In this document: one piece after another, positions 12,627 through 25,113 of the stretch
Layout of the letters: each line of letters opens with the position of its first letter
Numbering within the stretch: the first letter of the stretch is position 1
From: Rhizophagus clarus
Taxonomy: Eukaryota > Glomeromycota > Glomeromycetes > Glomerales > Glomeraceae
DNA: 64,000 bases
Assembly: GCA_015698045.1 (NCBI GenBank)
Contig: BLAL01000011.1
Location: forward strand, 1,304,501-1,368,500
Direction of reading: 5' to 3'
Translations under genes and position numbers: made by a program
Notes under the pieces: model-generated
The model's input: the letters and a program-made list of their open reading frames with translations, nothing else
Database searches by the model: none
Told to the model about the DNA's origin: nothing

Positions 12627-15597
12627 TTACTCAACAATCCAATGACTTCCTTTTTTTAGATATTTGTCAACTAATATTCCCAAATCTCTGACTACAAATC
12701 TACAAATAACATTGCCAAAAAAATCTGCAAATTTATATAGTCGGACAATAATTTGCTTATGATGATGTAATTGTGGCACTTTTTTTAGCGAAGTATATTG
12801 ATTTATATAATTTTCTAAATAAAATAAATAAAACCAGAAATTAAGAACAAAATAATTTTTTAATTAATAAAAATAATGCAGAATCGATTTATTTTGCTCA
12901 CCTACAACTTTAGCATGTTGAAAAACTTTTAATAAAACATCTACATAACCATTAGCTTCTTCAGTACGAACCATAGCATTTCCCATGCCCATTCGATCAA
13001 GACCACGTGATAATTTTGAACCCCAACTCATCAATGAACTCGCGCTCTGACGAGCTTTGCCATTAGTTGATTCAACATAACTTAATTTACGCGCCAAAGA
13101 ATTTTGAAGTCCCTCTAAAATAGGATCAATGCCCTCCAATGCCTAATGGAGAAAATTATTTTTAAAAAAAGGTTCTTTTTTTAAGATGTAGTAAGAATTT
13201 TTTTTAAAAAAAACAAACCTTTGATAATTTATCCATATCATTGAACGAAATTTTTTCCAACTTTTCCAAACAATTTGATACAACTTCACAACTAGATATT
13301 TTAGTATCTATAGCAGTTAACTTGACATGCCCTTGTAGCCATAAATATTGAGGAATAAATAATTTCGGAGTTAAGTAACCCCCCGTTGTCATTGTACGTT
13401 CTAATAATTTCATTAACCAAAAAGGTTTTAAACGAAGATCACTAGGTGGAGGCTCAGGCAACCCATTATTAGATGACATATGAGAAAAGCCGATAATGTC
13501 TTCGTCATAAAATGACGTATTTGGGAAAGGATTGAACAAGCAAGATGCATAACTTGCATCATTACTCCTATTAGGTATTGATGACATCTCACTACGAAGT
13601 GATCCAGTTGGGGGGCCTAATCCGGGACTACCTAATGGAGGTGAAATAATACTAAAACTGTTCATCCAGGGGGAAGATGGCTGTGGAGATAAATTATGTT
13701 GTGATGTGTTAAAAAACCGAACTGAACTGTTTTTTTTAGGAAGATTACCAGGATTTGAAGCTGTTCTTCTTGGGCTCATTGTAGAATTATTTGGAGTGAC
13801 TACAATATTAGGATTAGAAGGGGAACGAGTAGGTACGGTACGAGAATTATAATGTGGTTGAGCTAATGGAAGAGGAGCAGGTCGACGACTGTGAGGTAAA
13901 GCTTTACCAAACAACTTTTCCACCGGACTCTGAGGTGGAGGTGATGAAGGTCGTGTAAATACATTAGGAGCAGATTTCACAGACGCTTTATCATCATCTT
14001 CATCAGATGGTGATCCATTTGGTGAAATTGGAGGTGTATTTTGTTTAGTTGTAGATACTGTAGACGAAGGTGGTACAATTGTTGGAGAAGTAGATCTTCT
14101 TCCCGTTAATACACTTGGCATTGGAGATGTAGTAGGAGGAGATTTAGGAGGAGCAACTTTTGGTGGTGGAGGAGGTACGAAAACACGGTTACTGCTAGGA
14201 GAATTATTGACTTTTGTTGACGATGTCAATTGTGATGTGTTTATTGAAATTTTTTCTTTTTTTTGTTTTTCTACTTCCCGTTCTTGTTGTGAGGAAGTAT
14301 CCTGATTTTGATAATTCAAGTTCTCTTCGATATTTTCGGGATTAGCATCATACGAATCAGAATTTTGCAAATAATCATTAATGGTGCTGGAATCTTCGGA
14401 GCTAGAACTAGAATCTAAATCTGAAGACCTAGGAGTAGATTCTCCAGATTCAATAACAGGCTTCATACTATCAACAGAAATTTCATATTCTGATACTGGA
14501 GCCGTTTTATCAGAAAAATAAGATTTTGTTGACGCCCAAGACTTCGAAGTTGATGATGAAGTACTTGATTGTTGTGACAAGTCTGATAATCTTTTAGGTT
14601 GAGGTGTCATGTAATCCACCGTATCATTACGTATACTGTCTTTTGTATCATCTATATCATTTGTAAGTGCAGTTTCACGGGTAAGACTTGTTTCATCATT
14701 ATTTAAATTGTCTGTTTTCTTATCTACAGAACTGTCCTCATTTTTTGATGTTTCATTTAGGCCTGTTTGAGAATCATTTTTTTGTATGGATTTTCGTTCA
14801 ATAGAATCTGTTCTATGAAGTTTTACATTTGGATCCTCAGAATCCTGTGTCAATGTGTCGTCATTATTTTCATTATTATGCTCTGAAGAAGTTGAATTAT
14901 TCGAAGAACCATCTGGTTCTGGGGCTATGGTGGATAATAATCGTATCCGGTCAGCGTATGTGTCGTGCTAAATATAAAATATTTTATCAGCATTAGACCG
15001 AATAATAATAGTAGATAAAATAAAATAAATTAAAAAGTAATTTACTTTTTTTTTTTTAAAAAAAAAAAAAAAATTTTTTTTAATAAACTTATTTAAAATT
15101 ATTATTTAATATTATCCAGCCACAATATAACAAATTCGTCCCTTCCCAATTAACAAAATTTAAAACCCCTCAAATATTTAATAATATTGTAATGTTAAAT
15201 AATTAATAAATACAAACAAAAAAAAAGGAAGAAAAAAAAATCAATCGAGATAAATCCTTGTTTAAAAAAGAGCTAATGCACTTACAATTAGTTGTAGCCT
15301 CCGACGATCGGCTTCATTAACAGCTTTGTCTATAACTTGAGTTAAAAGTTCTACTGTTTGCTTATATGCATCTAGGGCAGCAACGACATTATTAGCAGCA
15401 TCAAATTGCACAGCAGTTTGTGCTTTTTGAAGAGCTATTGTTAATATAGATTTCGATTGTGTTCGAGGTGAAGGAGGGCCTCTCTGTCTTGAATTAGTAG
15501 GAGGAGTTAATTCATCTCTGACTCTATCATTAGTATTCATGTGGCCAATCGTAGACGGTGGTTGTGTGGGATGATGGGAAGTGGTATTCGTTGCCAT
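12627..15597 (-). CDS. MIT-domain protein with long disordered middle
   Basis: Four exons (15597-15286, 14967-13219, 13142-12902, 12778-12627) give about 817 residues with matching phases. Residues about 48-120 form an MIT-like three-helix bundle: ILTIALQKAQTAVQFDAANN, then AALDAYKQTVELLTQVI, continuing across intron 1 into HDTYADRIRLLS. MIT domains bind ESCRT-III tails or microtubule-associated partners in endosomal sorting. A Ser/Pro/Asn-rich low-complexity stretch of about 400 residues follows, including a run of prolines (VPPPPPKVAPP). A well-ordered C-terminal region, from PFWLMKLLERTMTTGGYLTP to the end, resembles the conserved tail of fungal MIT proteins of unknown function. The start is the first ATG. 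I assign no specific orthologue; a role in vesicle traffic is inferred only from the MIT domain. Confidence 0.8.
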
Positions 15598-16708
15598 AAG
15601 TTTATATTAAATATTATATATTGTAATGTATACTTTTTTTTACGGTGATAATATGAATGTGAATAATCGTTATTTATGTTTATTTAAAATACAAAGGAGT
15701 TGTGTAAATTTTTTTAAGGATAAAAAAAAAAAGGAGGAAAGTTTTTCTTGTCTATGTCGCTTTAATTATCTCGTCTCTACCAGAAGTCCGAGTGTATGGA
15801 AACTTTTTTTCTTTATAAAAAGAAAAACTTTTTTTATTAGCAAACATACGCCAGTCTAGCAGCGTTAAGTGCAATCTAAAAAAAAAGTGGAAAGAAAAAA
15901 ATGGTGAAAGAAAGTTAAAATCGTTTTTAAAGATCTCTCGATTTTGCAAAGTTTCAATACATGACGAGGAGAGAGAAAAGCTTGATAAAATTAAATATGC
16001 AGAATCTCAAGTTTTGGAACTTGGGGGGATTATTTTTTTCTCGCGACACAAACAAAAAAAACTTTGAACCAAATAATCATTGGGTACCATGCAAATGTGG
16101 CAACAATGCTTTTAAAAAACATTAATAAACACAAACATTCTTGTTTAGGAAATTTTGTAGTGAGGTTCATAAAGAAAATCTTTCAAAACTAATTGGTAGT
16201 AAACTAATTTTTTCGTCTTACCAAAAAAAAAAAAAAAAAAAAAAAAAAATAAATTATTCGATTTCGTTAAAAATGGATTAACTATTCTAATACTGAATTT
16301 ACTGTACCGTAAAATCAGATTACCAATAAATCATGCTTAAAAAGTTCGTTAAATAAATTTTCAAATTTTCAAGATATTTAACGGTCCGGAACTTTTGATT
16401 TATGTCAATCATTCTAAAAATGATCCGACGAATTAATTCAATGTGAACGATGGCAAATTAGTAGTTGATTCACTTGATTGATTACCTCTGTTAACTCTGT
16501 TAACTAAATTGATATTTATCAAATCTGAAATTACTAAGTATTCATTAAATATGATCGGCGCAATAACTGAAAGAGGAAAACAAATATAACATCACACGAG
16601 ACCCAAACAAATACAGCTAAAATTGGAACATTATTTTTCACACGAAAAACGTCCGGTTTCAGAGTTATATTAAAAAAACAAACATACTATACAAAGAAAA
16701 AAATCTTA
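15598..16708. other. Intergenic gap upstream of the MIT gene
   Basis: About 1.1 kb holding the 5' side of the MIT-domain gene and the 3' side of the TMEM184-like gene. It contains a perfect A run at about 16,222-16,249 and several shorter T/A runs. No gene seen. Confidence 0.5.
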
Positions 16709-18378
16709 TTATTTATCACTAAATTTACTACTATCACTTAAATCCACAATTGAAATTATTGGTATTAGGTCAGATTCCGTCTCGGTTCTTCTCATAGGTA
16801 AAGAAGCAGTAGAAGATCTTACGCTTGATAATCTTCTAATTTTATGAGGAGGTTGTACAGGTTCAGCTCTTCTCAATATCATATGTACAAAAATGAATCC
16901 AACTACATAAACTAAATCTGTAATAGTATCGATTGGATTTAATGCATCCAATAAAACTTCCAGGGCCGTATAAGGTATAGAATTATCATCATCTTTGTCG
17001 GATGAAATATATTCTGCAACTGAAAATGCTTTTAATTGTAATACGGATATAAAAAAGAATTCTATTGATATTAAAACTGATTGTATTGATGTTGATATGC
17101 TATCTGCTGTCCTTAAATATAAGGAGAGAATAGGATGTTAACAAACGCATTGTGATTATAATCAATCATAACGATAATACTTACATATAATCCGTTGGTT
17201 CTATGAATCCTGTATTATTATAGATTATGATTAACACGTTAAAGAAATAATGTTCCCTACTAATAATGAATCTAATTTACATACCCGCGAATACCGCTAT
17301 AGCTAACGCGTGTTCTTGATATGTGACAAAGAAAAGTGCCTGGAATTATTAATTTTAAAGTTGAATTATATTCGCGAGTAATACGCGTAACGCAAAAAAT
17401 CGATTAAGTTTATTTACCCAATTTATGCAAATATCTTTTAGGACAAGTTTATAACGTGATAAATCTTCCTTTACAGCTTGAAAAAAAAAGTTCTAAAAAG
17501 AAATCTCTTTTAATACTCTTTTTTTTAAAAAAAAAGGCTGAAAGAATTACTCACCAAACATAAGTTAGCGATCAAAGAACTAACAGTCTGCACCGATACC
17601 AAATGAATTTGAGGAAAATAAATACTCCAACTTTCTTTACAATATATACCCAAAAATTGTAATATTAAAGCAGTAAATGTAGTTAAGTATAATACTAATA
17701 CGTATTGTAATACACCTAATTTCAATCCTGGTAATAACAATCTATGTTTCGATGGATTAAATGTAAAACAGCAAAATGGAAATGGGGAGGGAGTTGAAGA
17801 AATTCTTGATAATTTTATTATACGAATGGATTCCGATGATCCTAAATACTCTAATAAAAGATTAAAAAATGCTAAAACACTAGCTGCTTGATATGCGTCT
17901 CTTATTGTTGTAAAATAAATTGATTGTTTTAAAAAGAAGAATGATAATAAATCGAATATTGTATATATTGGAACCATCATTAATAATCTTATAATCAATC
18001 TTTGTTCATCAGGCTGTTAAAAAAAAAAGCGAAAAAGTATTAATTTTTTTTGGAATTAATTTAATTCTCATATATATCTATCTATCACATTTATTACCTT
18101 TGAGTAATTTCTTACATGTTGACATATTAACCAAAATGTAAGCAAACAAGAAAGTAAAGTAAATAATGATGCTGTTACCCAACCTATCGTATGCACTAAA
18201 AAAGATACATTCGCGTATATTAATAAGTAATCGTTTTTAATTGAAAGTATCTCTTTTAAACAAAAAAAAAAGTTAATCTTTTTTATTCACCTACAAATAA
18301 AGTTCCTGCTGATTGATCAAGAAATAAATACTCTTTTGATTGGACTCTTGGACATGTTTTATTGGTTAGGTAATCCAT
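16709..18378 (-). CDS. TMEM184 / organic solute transporter alpha family protein
   Basis: Seven exons (18378-18291, 18195-18098, 18013-17555, 17492-17418, 17339-17285, 17209-17185, 17111-16709) give a 400-residue multipass protein. The family pattern is clear: HTIGWVTASLFTLLSCLLTF in helix 1, ICQHVRNYSKPDEQRLIIR, then LLMMVPIYTIFDLLSF, a YQAASVLAFFNLLLEYLG helix, an amphipathic VKEDLSRYKLVLKD segment, and a helix near TADSISTSIQSVLISIEFFF. About seven membrane helices are expected. In animals Ost-alpha with Ost-beta moves bile acids; fungal and plant relatives have poorly known roles, so substrate is not assigned. The C-terminal 60 residues are basic and serine-rich (RRLSSVRSS), possibly phosphorylated. 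Exon 6 is only 25 nt, but phases agree. Confidence 0.88.
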
Positions 18379-19869
18379 ATGATATCTTATTATCTTCTCT
18401 TAACAACTCTTCACTAAAACATTTCACCTCTAAGACAAAATATTCTTCTCAAATTTAATTCGACAATCGAGGCTTTAAAATTAAAGATCGTGGCTTTTAT
18501 TTTATAGCACGTGGTAGATCGGAAATTCAAGTTTGAAGTTTGTGGCTTTGTCTGTAAAATTTATCTTTTATGAAAATTTGTGAGGCTTAGTCCAAAGAAG
18601 AAACAGGCAATACCCGTTTCGCTTTTTTTTTGTGTCAATCATTTTTATTGAGCAGTTTTATTTTGATTGTTTCATTGGTTATCAAATATTAGCAATTATA
18701 AATTAATTAAATTAATTGAACTTATTTTCTCAAATTAAATCCGAAATATCCTAAAAATAATTATATTATTTAACAGGGTCCTAAAGTGCAAATATCGTAG
18801 ATTTTTTGATTATCAAAAATATTATTTTTAGAGAATGAGGATGTTAGTTAAACTTTTGCATTTTAATAGTTACTGCCAATCTTGAAAACCCGGTAAATAT
18901 TCCGATTCCCTTTAGATCTAACCTATAAAAGATCACAAATTGAATAAGTGACTCTTTTTACGTTCAATTTTTTCAGCCAATCTATCTTATATTCGATATT
19001 ATACTTGTTAGAAAATGATTTTTTGAAGGAATATAGTTAACGTTAACGGAAGAGCTTTGTTCTATTTTGTTTATATCCAGTGCAGTATGAGGTATTATCT
19101 AAGTCCAATTATTTAAATGAAATTTTTATCATTGAGTTCATTAGTCCAATATTATTATAAATTTTAGCTAATTGGCCCAATAGTATAATTTTTATAAACT
19201 CAATTAGTTGATTTGTATCACCTTACTTCTTTTACCCGCATAAATGTATATACTAGTCAGATCGCCAACTTATTGCATAAATGATTCACATGAGGAGGAT
19301 CAAAGAATCCAAAAAATCAAGATATTATTATATTAAAAATTTTGTAAACAGTTAATATTGCAAAAATTCATTTGAATTATCATTTATCTATCATTATAGT
19401 ATCTTATCCTAATGAAAAATTTTAAGATAATCAATTTTTTTTTTATTATAATTCACAAGTCAGCCAAATCCCCCACTTAAGAGAAAAGAGGAAGTGATAT
19501 CTTTTAAGAAAATTGGTAATCAGAAGATAATTTCGCTGAATTGTCCGATAAAGTCGTGTCACGTTTGCTTTTTATTTTACTGTATTTAATTTCTAAATAA
19601 TGATTTGTTTTTTTTTTCTTCTAAACAATTATGATTAGAAAATTCGAGGTAACACGGAATAAAATGACATTTGTGCATTTAATAGTAATACGCGGATTTA
19701 TTATTATACTTTTGCGTTACTCTTTCGAAAATAAATAAATAAGTGAATAATATTAAAATGCGTGACGATATGTTGAAAAATTTACTTTTCGTAAAAATAA
19801 TTTTCTTTATTACTTTTCTTGATTAGTCTTTCTTTAAATTTCTCACTTTCATTTACATAAGTTTTAAAG
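18379..19869. promoter_or_regulatory. Long divergent intergenic region
   Basis: About 1.5 kb between the starts of the TMEM184-like gene (-) and the multipass protein gene (+). It must contain both promoters. No coding frame, RNA gene or repeat was recognised. Confidence 0.4.
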
Positions 19870-21270
19870 ATGTCCGCAGTTAAACCTGCTACAGCAACAC
19901 CGGCTTTTGAATCTAGTAACCCATTTGCGATTAATATGCCAAAAATGGGAGGTAAAAAGGGTAAAATTCTCGGATCATTAAATAATGTTAGTCCACAAGT
20001 AACTGGTAAAGCGGTATCTGATGCATTAAAATCGTTGGACAAAATAGGTGTAAAAGATAATATTGAAGAAGAGATTAAAGAACATCATTATGAAACTCCT
20101 GCTCAAATTGAAGAAGAAGAAAAAAAAATTACTAGAAGAATTCTTAGGATCGATATAATTATATCTTATTTATTATTTTATACCGCTTTAATGATGCAAT
20201 GGTTAACTTTATTAGGTTTATCTAATAGTGTAGGAGGTTTTTTTTATGAATTTTTTATAAATAGTTTTAATTTTCCTGAATATGATTTTTCTTCCATTAC
20301 AGCTGTTGGTAAAATAGCAGGTCTTACAACAAGTTTACAGATTATCATTTTCGTTTTAGCAAATATTTTCGTTCTTAAAAAAACTTTATCAAATAAAAAT
20401 AATTCAACATCAAAACCATCAAATCAATCGGGTGATAGATTTAATGATTTAAAGACAAAATTATGTACACACTTTACAACTGTAAGAGGAAGAATTGCAC
20501 AATTTTATCAAATACTGAATATATTAAGTCAAATATTAATTATTATATCTACTATTATATCTGCAAATGATAAATTTTCTGCCATAAATGAATTTACTGA
20601 TGCTAATAATTCAGATCCTTCATTTTTTCTTCTTGGTATAACTGGTGGTCATAGAAAAAGGCAAGAACAACCGGAAACGCAACAAACGCTCATTGTAAAA
20701 CACGCTGCGCTTTTCACAAAAACAATAACTTCTATTGCTATATTAGCTATTATAATGACATCTTTTATGAACATAATTACATGGATGGCAGATATTTGGG
20801 AAGTTAATAAAAATGAATTAATCATATATAAATTATTTAAATATATTACGAGATTAATGGTTTGTTACCCTTGTTTTGGTGATAAATTATCTGGTGCTGA
20901 TGAAAAAATAGATGAAAAAACTCATGAACAAGAAGATTTAATGTTAGCCGATATAGCTAATAGAAAACCTCAAAGTGCTGAAAAATTATTAAATGATGCT
21001 CAACAAAATATTTTAAATAATCCAAATCTGAATGATTTAATTAAAACAACTTTGAATGGTCCTACGCAAAATGATATTGAAAAAATAGCTGGTGAAGAAA
21101 AAACAGATGATGAAAAGAAAGATTTAAATACTTTGGTTAAAGATGGTGTTGAAAATGTTCTTTGTAACGATGAAGAAGAAACAAAAATCGTTGGGACAAT
21201 TAAAATTGGTATTGATGTTGCTACAAAGGTTTTTGATGCTGTAACTTCAAAAGAAGGAGGAAAAACCTAA
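19870..21270 (+). CDS. Unrecognised multipass membrane protein
   Basis: A single exon of 466 codons starting at the ATG after AAAG. The N-terminal 80 residues are soluble and charged. Hydrophobic segments follow near residues 97-118, 148-170, 217-235 and 280-300, and then a hydrophilic, acidic, Asn/Lys-rich tail of about 145 residues. A KRQEQPETQQ loop lies between helices 3 and 4. I do not recognise a family. After the TAA at 21,268 another frame continues coding-like (PNVEKFATEGVQ), then a third (ATETNEDKKEN to SMSFDDIQKDKSAFI and a stop at about 21,447). So the tail may be frameshifted, or the gene may have an unmodelled 3' intron. Codon use is biased to A/T like its neighbours. Confidence 0.6.
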   Translation: MSAVKPATATPAFESSNPFAINMPKMGGKKGKILGSLNNVSPQVTGKAVSDALKSLDKIGVKDNIEEEIKEHHYETPAQIEEEEKKITRRILRIDIIISYLLFYTALMMQWLTLLGLSNSVGGFFYEFFINSFNFPEYDFSSITAVGKIAGLTTSLQIIIFVLANIFVLKKTLSNKNNSTSKPSNQSGDRFNDLKTKLCTHFTTVRGRIAQFYQILNILSQILIIISTIISANDKFSAINEFTDANNSDPSFFLLGITGGHRKRQEQPETQQTLIVKHAALFTKTITSIAILAIIMTSFMNIITWMADIWEVNKNELIIYKLFKYITRLMVCYPCFGDKLSGADEKIDEKTHEQEDLMLADIANRKPQSAEKLLNDAQQNILNNPNLNDLIKTTLNGPTQNDIEKIAGEEKTDDEKKDLNTLVKDGVENVLCNDEEETKIVGTIKIGIDVATKVFDAVTSKEGGKT

Positions 21271-21980
21271 TGTTGAAAAATTTGCCACCGAAGGTGTTCA
21301 AGCTGTCATTACTATGACTGGAGCTGATAAAAATACAATAATTTCCTAACTGCAACAGAAACAAATGAAGATAAGAAGGAAAACTCAACCCTGAGAAAAT
21401 CCATGTCATTTGATGATATTCAAAAAGATAAATCAGCATTTATATAGATGTGATATCTTTTCTTTTTCGTCTTTATATGAAAATAGGATGAAACACACGG
21501 GTTGAGTGCTAGAAAAGAGATCAAACTCTTGAAATTTTTTTTTTTTTTTAGATATAGATGTGTTTTTTTTAGATAATATTAGACATATTATTGATTAATC
21601 GCTATACCAAAAGTTTTTTTTTTTTTTTTCCCTGAACCTTATAAATTTATTAGTAAAATAATGAATCTTAAAAATTAAGCTTCAGATAACTAATAAAGGA
21701 GCTAATGTAAAAAGCAAATTTATAAATAAATATTTAATTTAGATAATATGAGGTTCACCTATAATATTATTGGATAAATACGATTTGGAATAGTATTTTG
21801 GAATCGTTATCGGAGGTAGGAACTATTTCCAGGCATAAAAATCCCTATAATTTGTTGTATCGATGAGGCACATGAATTGATTACGGAGACGAAGGGAAAG
21901 AGTAATGCGACCCACTTTGTTCTATGAAGATAACAAATTCAAAAAATTTTATGGCAGGGATTCTTTAATATTCTTCTCAG

Positions 21981-22184
21981 CACAAATGGGAAGATTGGCA
22001 ATTTCCTCCAGTGACAAAAGATATTACTCTGCAATATCATATCATTTCTCAATATTTGGATGTCAATAACATGGATGTGTTAGCACCACTTGCTGAAAAT
22101 ACTGGAAATGACTACGATCCGAAGAGGATTGTATATCCAGGGATCATATTTTTAATAGTTTTCATTATCAGCTTCCCAATTTAA
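21981..22184 (+). other. Possible exon of an unrecognised membrane protein gene
   Basis: An open stretch of 67 codons begins right after a pyrimidine-rich acceptor (TTCTTCTCAG). It reads HKWEDWQFPPVTKDITLQY..., then LDVNNMDVLAPLAENTGNDY, DPKRIVYPG and a hydrophobic segment IIFLIVFIIS. About 200 bases downstream (22,394-22,515) another frame reads FGPVIIIIAYVVVIIAIIY and then a stop, like a C-terminal membrane helix. Composition is protein-like, but I could not join the pieces with convincing phases. It may be a gene with small exons or a remnant. No family recognised. Confidence 0.3.
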
Positions 22185-22520
22185 CAAAATTTGTTAAATT
22201 AGCTCCAGTTTCAAATGATATCGCCATATTTGTTGAATGTGTGTTCTCAAATTAGGCCTGTGTAAATTTTGGTCATATGCAAAATAACAGTCCAATTGGT
22301 GAGAAATAAAAATATTGAACTAAAAAGTAGTGATGTAAACAAATGCAAGCTGATTTGGCCACTCAAACTCAACAACTGAACATGAAATTTTACTGCCTTT
22401 GGTCCTGTAATTATTATCATAGCATATGTGGTCGTGATTATTGCGATTATTTACAATTATTTCTTTTTAGTTCAGACACATGATCTAGAATTTTCCAACC
22501 GCACACTATATTAAATGACT

Positions 22521-23207
22521 ATGTAAATATCATATTTTTCATAATATTTAGTGTATCTTTTGTGATAAGCTTTTTCTCACTTGTTATACAGCTCCTACTA
22601 AGTAATTTACTTATTGAAAATTCATACATGATATGATCACCATTTTTCGCTGAGGTCTATACTATTTCATATCCGCCGATTGGAATAGTGACGTAATATT
22701 TTAATAATGTTAATTTAGCTGTATGTAACCTTTGTCAATCAGCCGATATGGCTTGTTTCGATTGTAAAATAAGTGTCTACCGCTCAACATATCACGAATA
22801 ACACTCATTATCAATCAAACCATAAATTCTTATCACTGTTATAACGTCAAAATTAGTATAGAAATAAAAACTCTACGTGCATGAAAGCTAGAGCTATTTT
22901 TATTAATTGCTATAAAAAGGATCGAGGCTAGAAGCAGAAATAAAAAAGCTGTCGCATTAGCAATAATGTATCTTCCAAATTATCTGAAAATGGGCAAGTG
23001 ATTTGGTCACTATTTCGCCCTTTAGAATTGTTGTGCAAATAACAATGTCGACCTTTATGTTATTTACGACTATTAGAACGATTTCATCACGAGAAAAGTT
23101 TAAATTATTTTAATTATCTTCATGTACAGTTTCGAAGCGGATTTTTTGATCAACAAATAATCACATGATTACTCCGTTTTGCTGTATGTCCAATTGTTAA
23201 ATATAGA

Positions 23208-23240
<33 letters not shown>

Positions 23241-23386
23241 GAAAAAGAAAAAGCATTACAGGGCGCTCAAAGCGATTCGTATTTTGAAAATAGATTTCAG
23301 CTACCTTTCCTGCTCTTGATTGACGCGATTCACAATATCTGTAAATGTTAAACAAATAAATAAACAATATTCATTGTTATGCAGAT
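22521..23386. other. Intergenic gap with T/A palindromic run
   Basis: No gene supported. At about 23,208-23,240 a long T run is directly followed by a long A run, which can fold into a hairpin. The kinase gene ends just to the right. Confidence 0.4.
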
Positions 23387-25113
23387 TTAATTCTCTTTAA
23401 AAAATCGGTGTCTACCTTTAACTGAAATTAATTTGCTGGTATATGTTTCATCAATATGAATGTAATATTTTTCGTCAACAGGTCTCTTTGAATAATTTAA
23501 ATAATTTAACTCGAGCTCAGCATTTTGAAAGGAATTATAGATTATATTTAATTTCTTCCTTTTACTATGAATCCAATCGTCAAGTATTCTAACAAGTTGG
23601 CCAGCAGTTGGTCTCTTTTTCGGATTAGAATCCCAACATAAATTCATTAGTTCAATGTAGCAAGGGGGAGTGGCAGGAGGAGGGTCAGGTCGAGATCCAT
23701 AAATAATGGAAATAGGGTCGATATCCTGGATATTATTATTGAATGGGATTTCACCACTTGCAATTTCATACATGATCATTGCAAAACTATAAATATCAGA
23801 TGCTGAAGAATATTGACTACCATACAGAATTTCGGGGGCCATGTATGGCAATACTCCAAGTATTTCTCCCGTTGACGCAGAATCTTGCCGCCACGTAAGC
23901 CCAAGATCACTTATTATTGTCCAACTTCCATGTCTTAAAATATTACCTGTATGTAAATCACAATGAACATATCCAGCAATGTGAATAATTTCAAGACACT
24001 TAGCAATATCTTTAAGTGCAATCAAACGTTCAATCCACGAGAATTCCTTAGAATTTCTGCGCATGTATTGACGTAAGTTCCCATCTTTGGCACATGATGT
24101 TACAATAATGAAATCTCCTGTATCTTCCCAACGTGAAATTCCAAAACAACGAAGTAGATGACCGATTACTGTACTGAATTTATGATGAGCTGTAAGCTAT
24201 ATTCCAAAATTTTAAAAAACTCAATCAAAGAGTAGCAAATATGAAAAGGAAATTATACAAGTTCAATATTTACCTGATTAATAAATTCATCCAAATTTGT
24301 TTGAGAACCGTTTATTATTTTCAACATTACTTCATGGTTGCTGAATCGTGTCCAGTTGTTAACATTAGAGTCCCAATTAATAATTGGACCTTGTTTCCAT
24401 GTAGCTTTATATATAGTTCCAAATCCACCATTTGCTAAATATGTAACATGATCGAAATCTTCGAAAGAGATCCATTCATAAAAGCTATGAACATTATTTG
24501 CAGCAATTTGTGTTCCAATAATTACGTTGTCTAAACCGAGTCGCCAGCTTGTCCATTTTGAAGTTTGTTGATGAAAATGTTCAGCATTACAAGAACGGCA
24601 CCATTTCATTCCAGTAAGTGGCTTTTGGCATTCAATACACAACTCCGATGAAAAATTTTCGGATTGTGAGGAGATTTCATCACTTGTCTTTCCTTCATCC
24701 CATGGCTTTATTTCTTGAGATTTTTGATATGTGGTATGAGGATGATTATATACAGTTTTAGAATGCCATTCACTCGAGTAGTTATTTACATATTCATTCG
24801 GAGTCCTATAATAGCTAGTAGGATGTTCAACGGGTCCATTCTGGTCCCTGTTATAGTTAGAAGGATGTTCTAAAGGTTCATTCCAATTTCTGTAATAACC
24901 AGCCTCTACAGGTTCGGCCCATGGGATATTATCGCCGTAATTATCAGTAGGGTGGTCAACTAGTTTTGGAATAACATCTTTGGCAAACCGAGGTTGATCT
25001 TTTTTGCTTGAAAGTCTTCTAAAAAAACCTTTTTTTTCTGATTTTTTTTCAGCTACTTTTATTGGTTGGGGCTGAAATGGTTCATCCAATGAACCTTGAT
25101 ACCCTAAATTCAT
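23387..25113 (-). CDS. Tyrosine-kinase-like protein kinase with zinc-ribbon-like leader
   Basis: Two exons (25113-24274 and 24196-23387) encode 549 residues. Residues 1-150 are Pro/Asn/Tyr-rich with imperfect repeats of the type EPLEHPSNYNRDQNGP. A four-cysteine cluster CIECQKPLTGMKWCRSC follows at about residue 160, then the kinase domain from about residue 226 to 470. Seen there: glycine loop ANGGFGTIYKATW, lysine strand EVMLKII, catalytic loop HCDLHTGNIL (HCD instead of HRD), metal site SDLGL (DLG for DFG) and the APE region LPYMAPEIL. Key Lys, Asp and Asn residues are present, so activity is plausible. This layout is typical of the hugely expanded kinase family of Rhizophagus, whose targets are mostly unknown. 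The start is the first ATG; it is divergent from the H+-ATPase gene. Confidence 0.9.

Noticed and set aside
16222..16249. Long A run, and T/A palindromic runs near 15,050 and 23,210, as functional elements
   Set aside because: Homopolymers are common in this A/T-rich genome and may be slippage or assembly effects; nothing ties them to a function.
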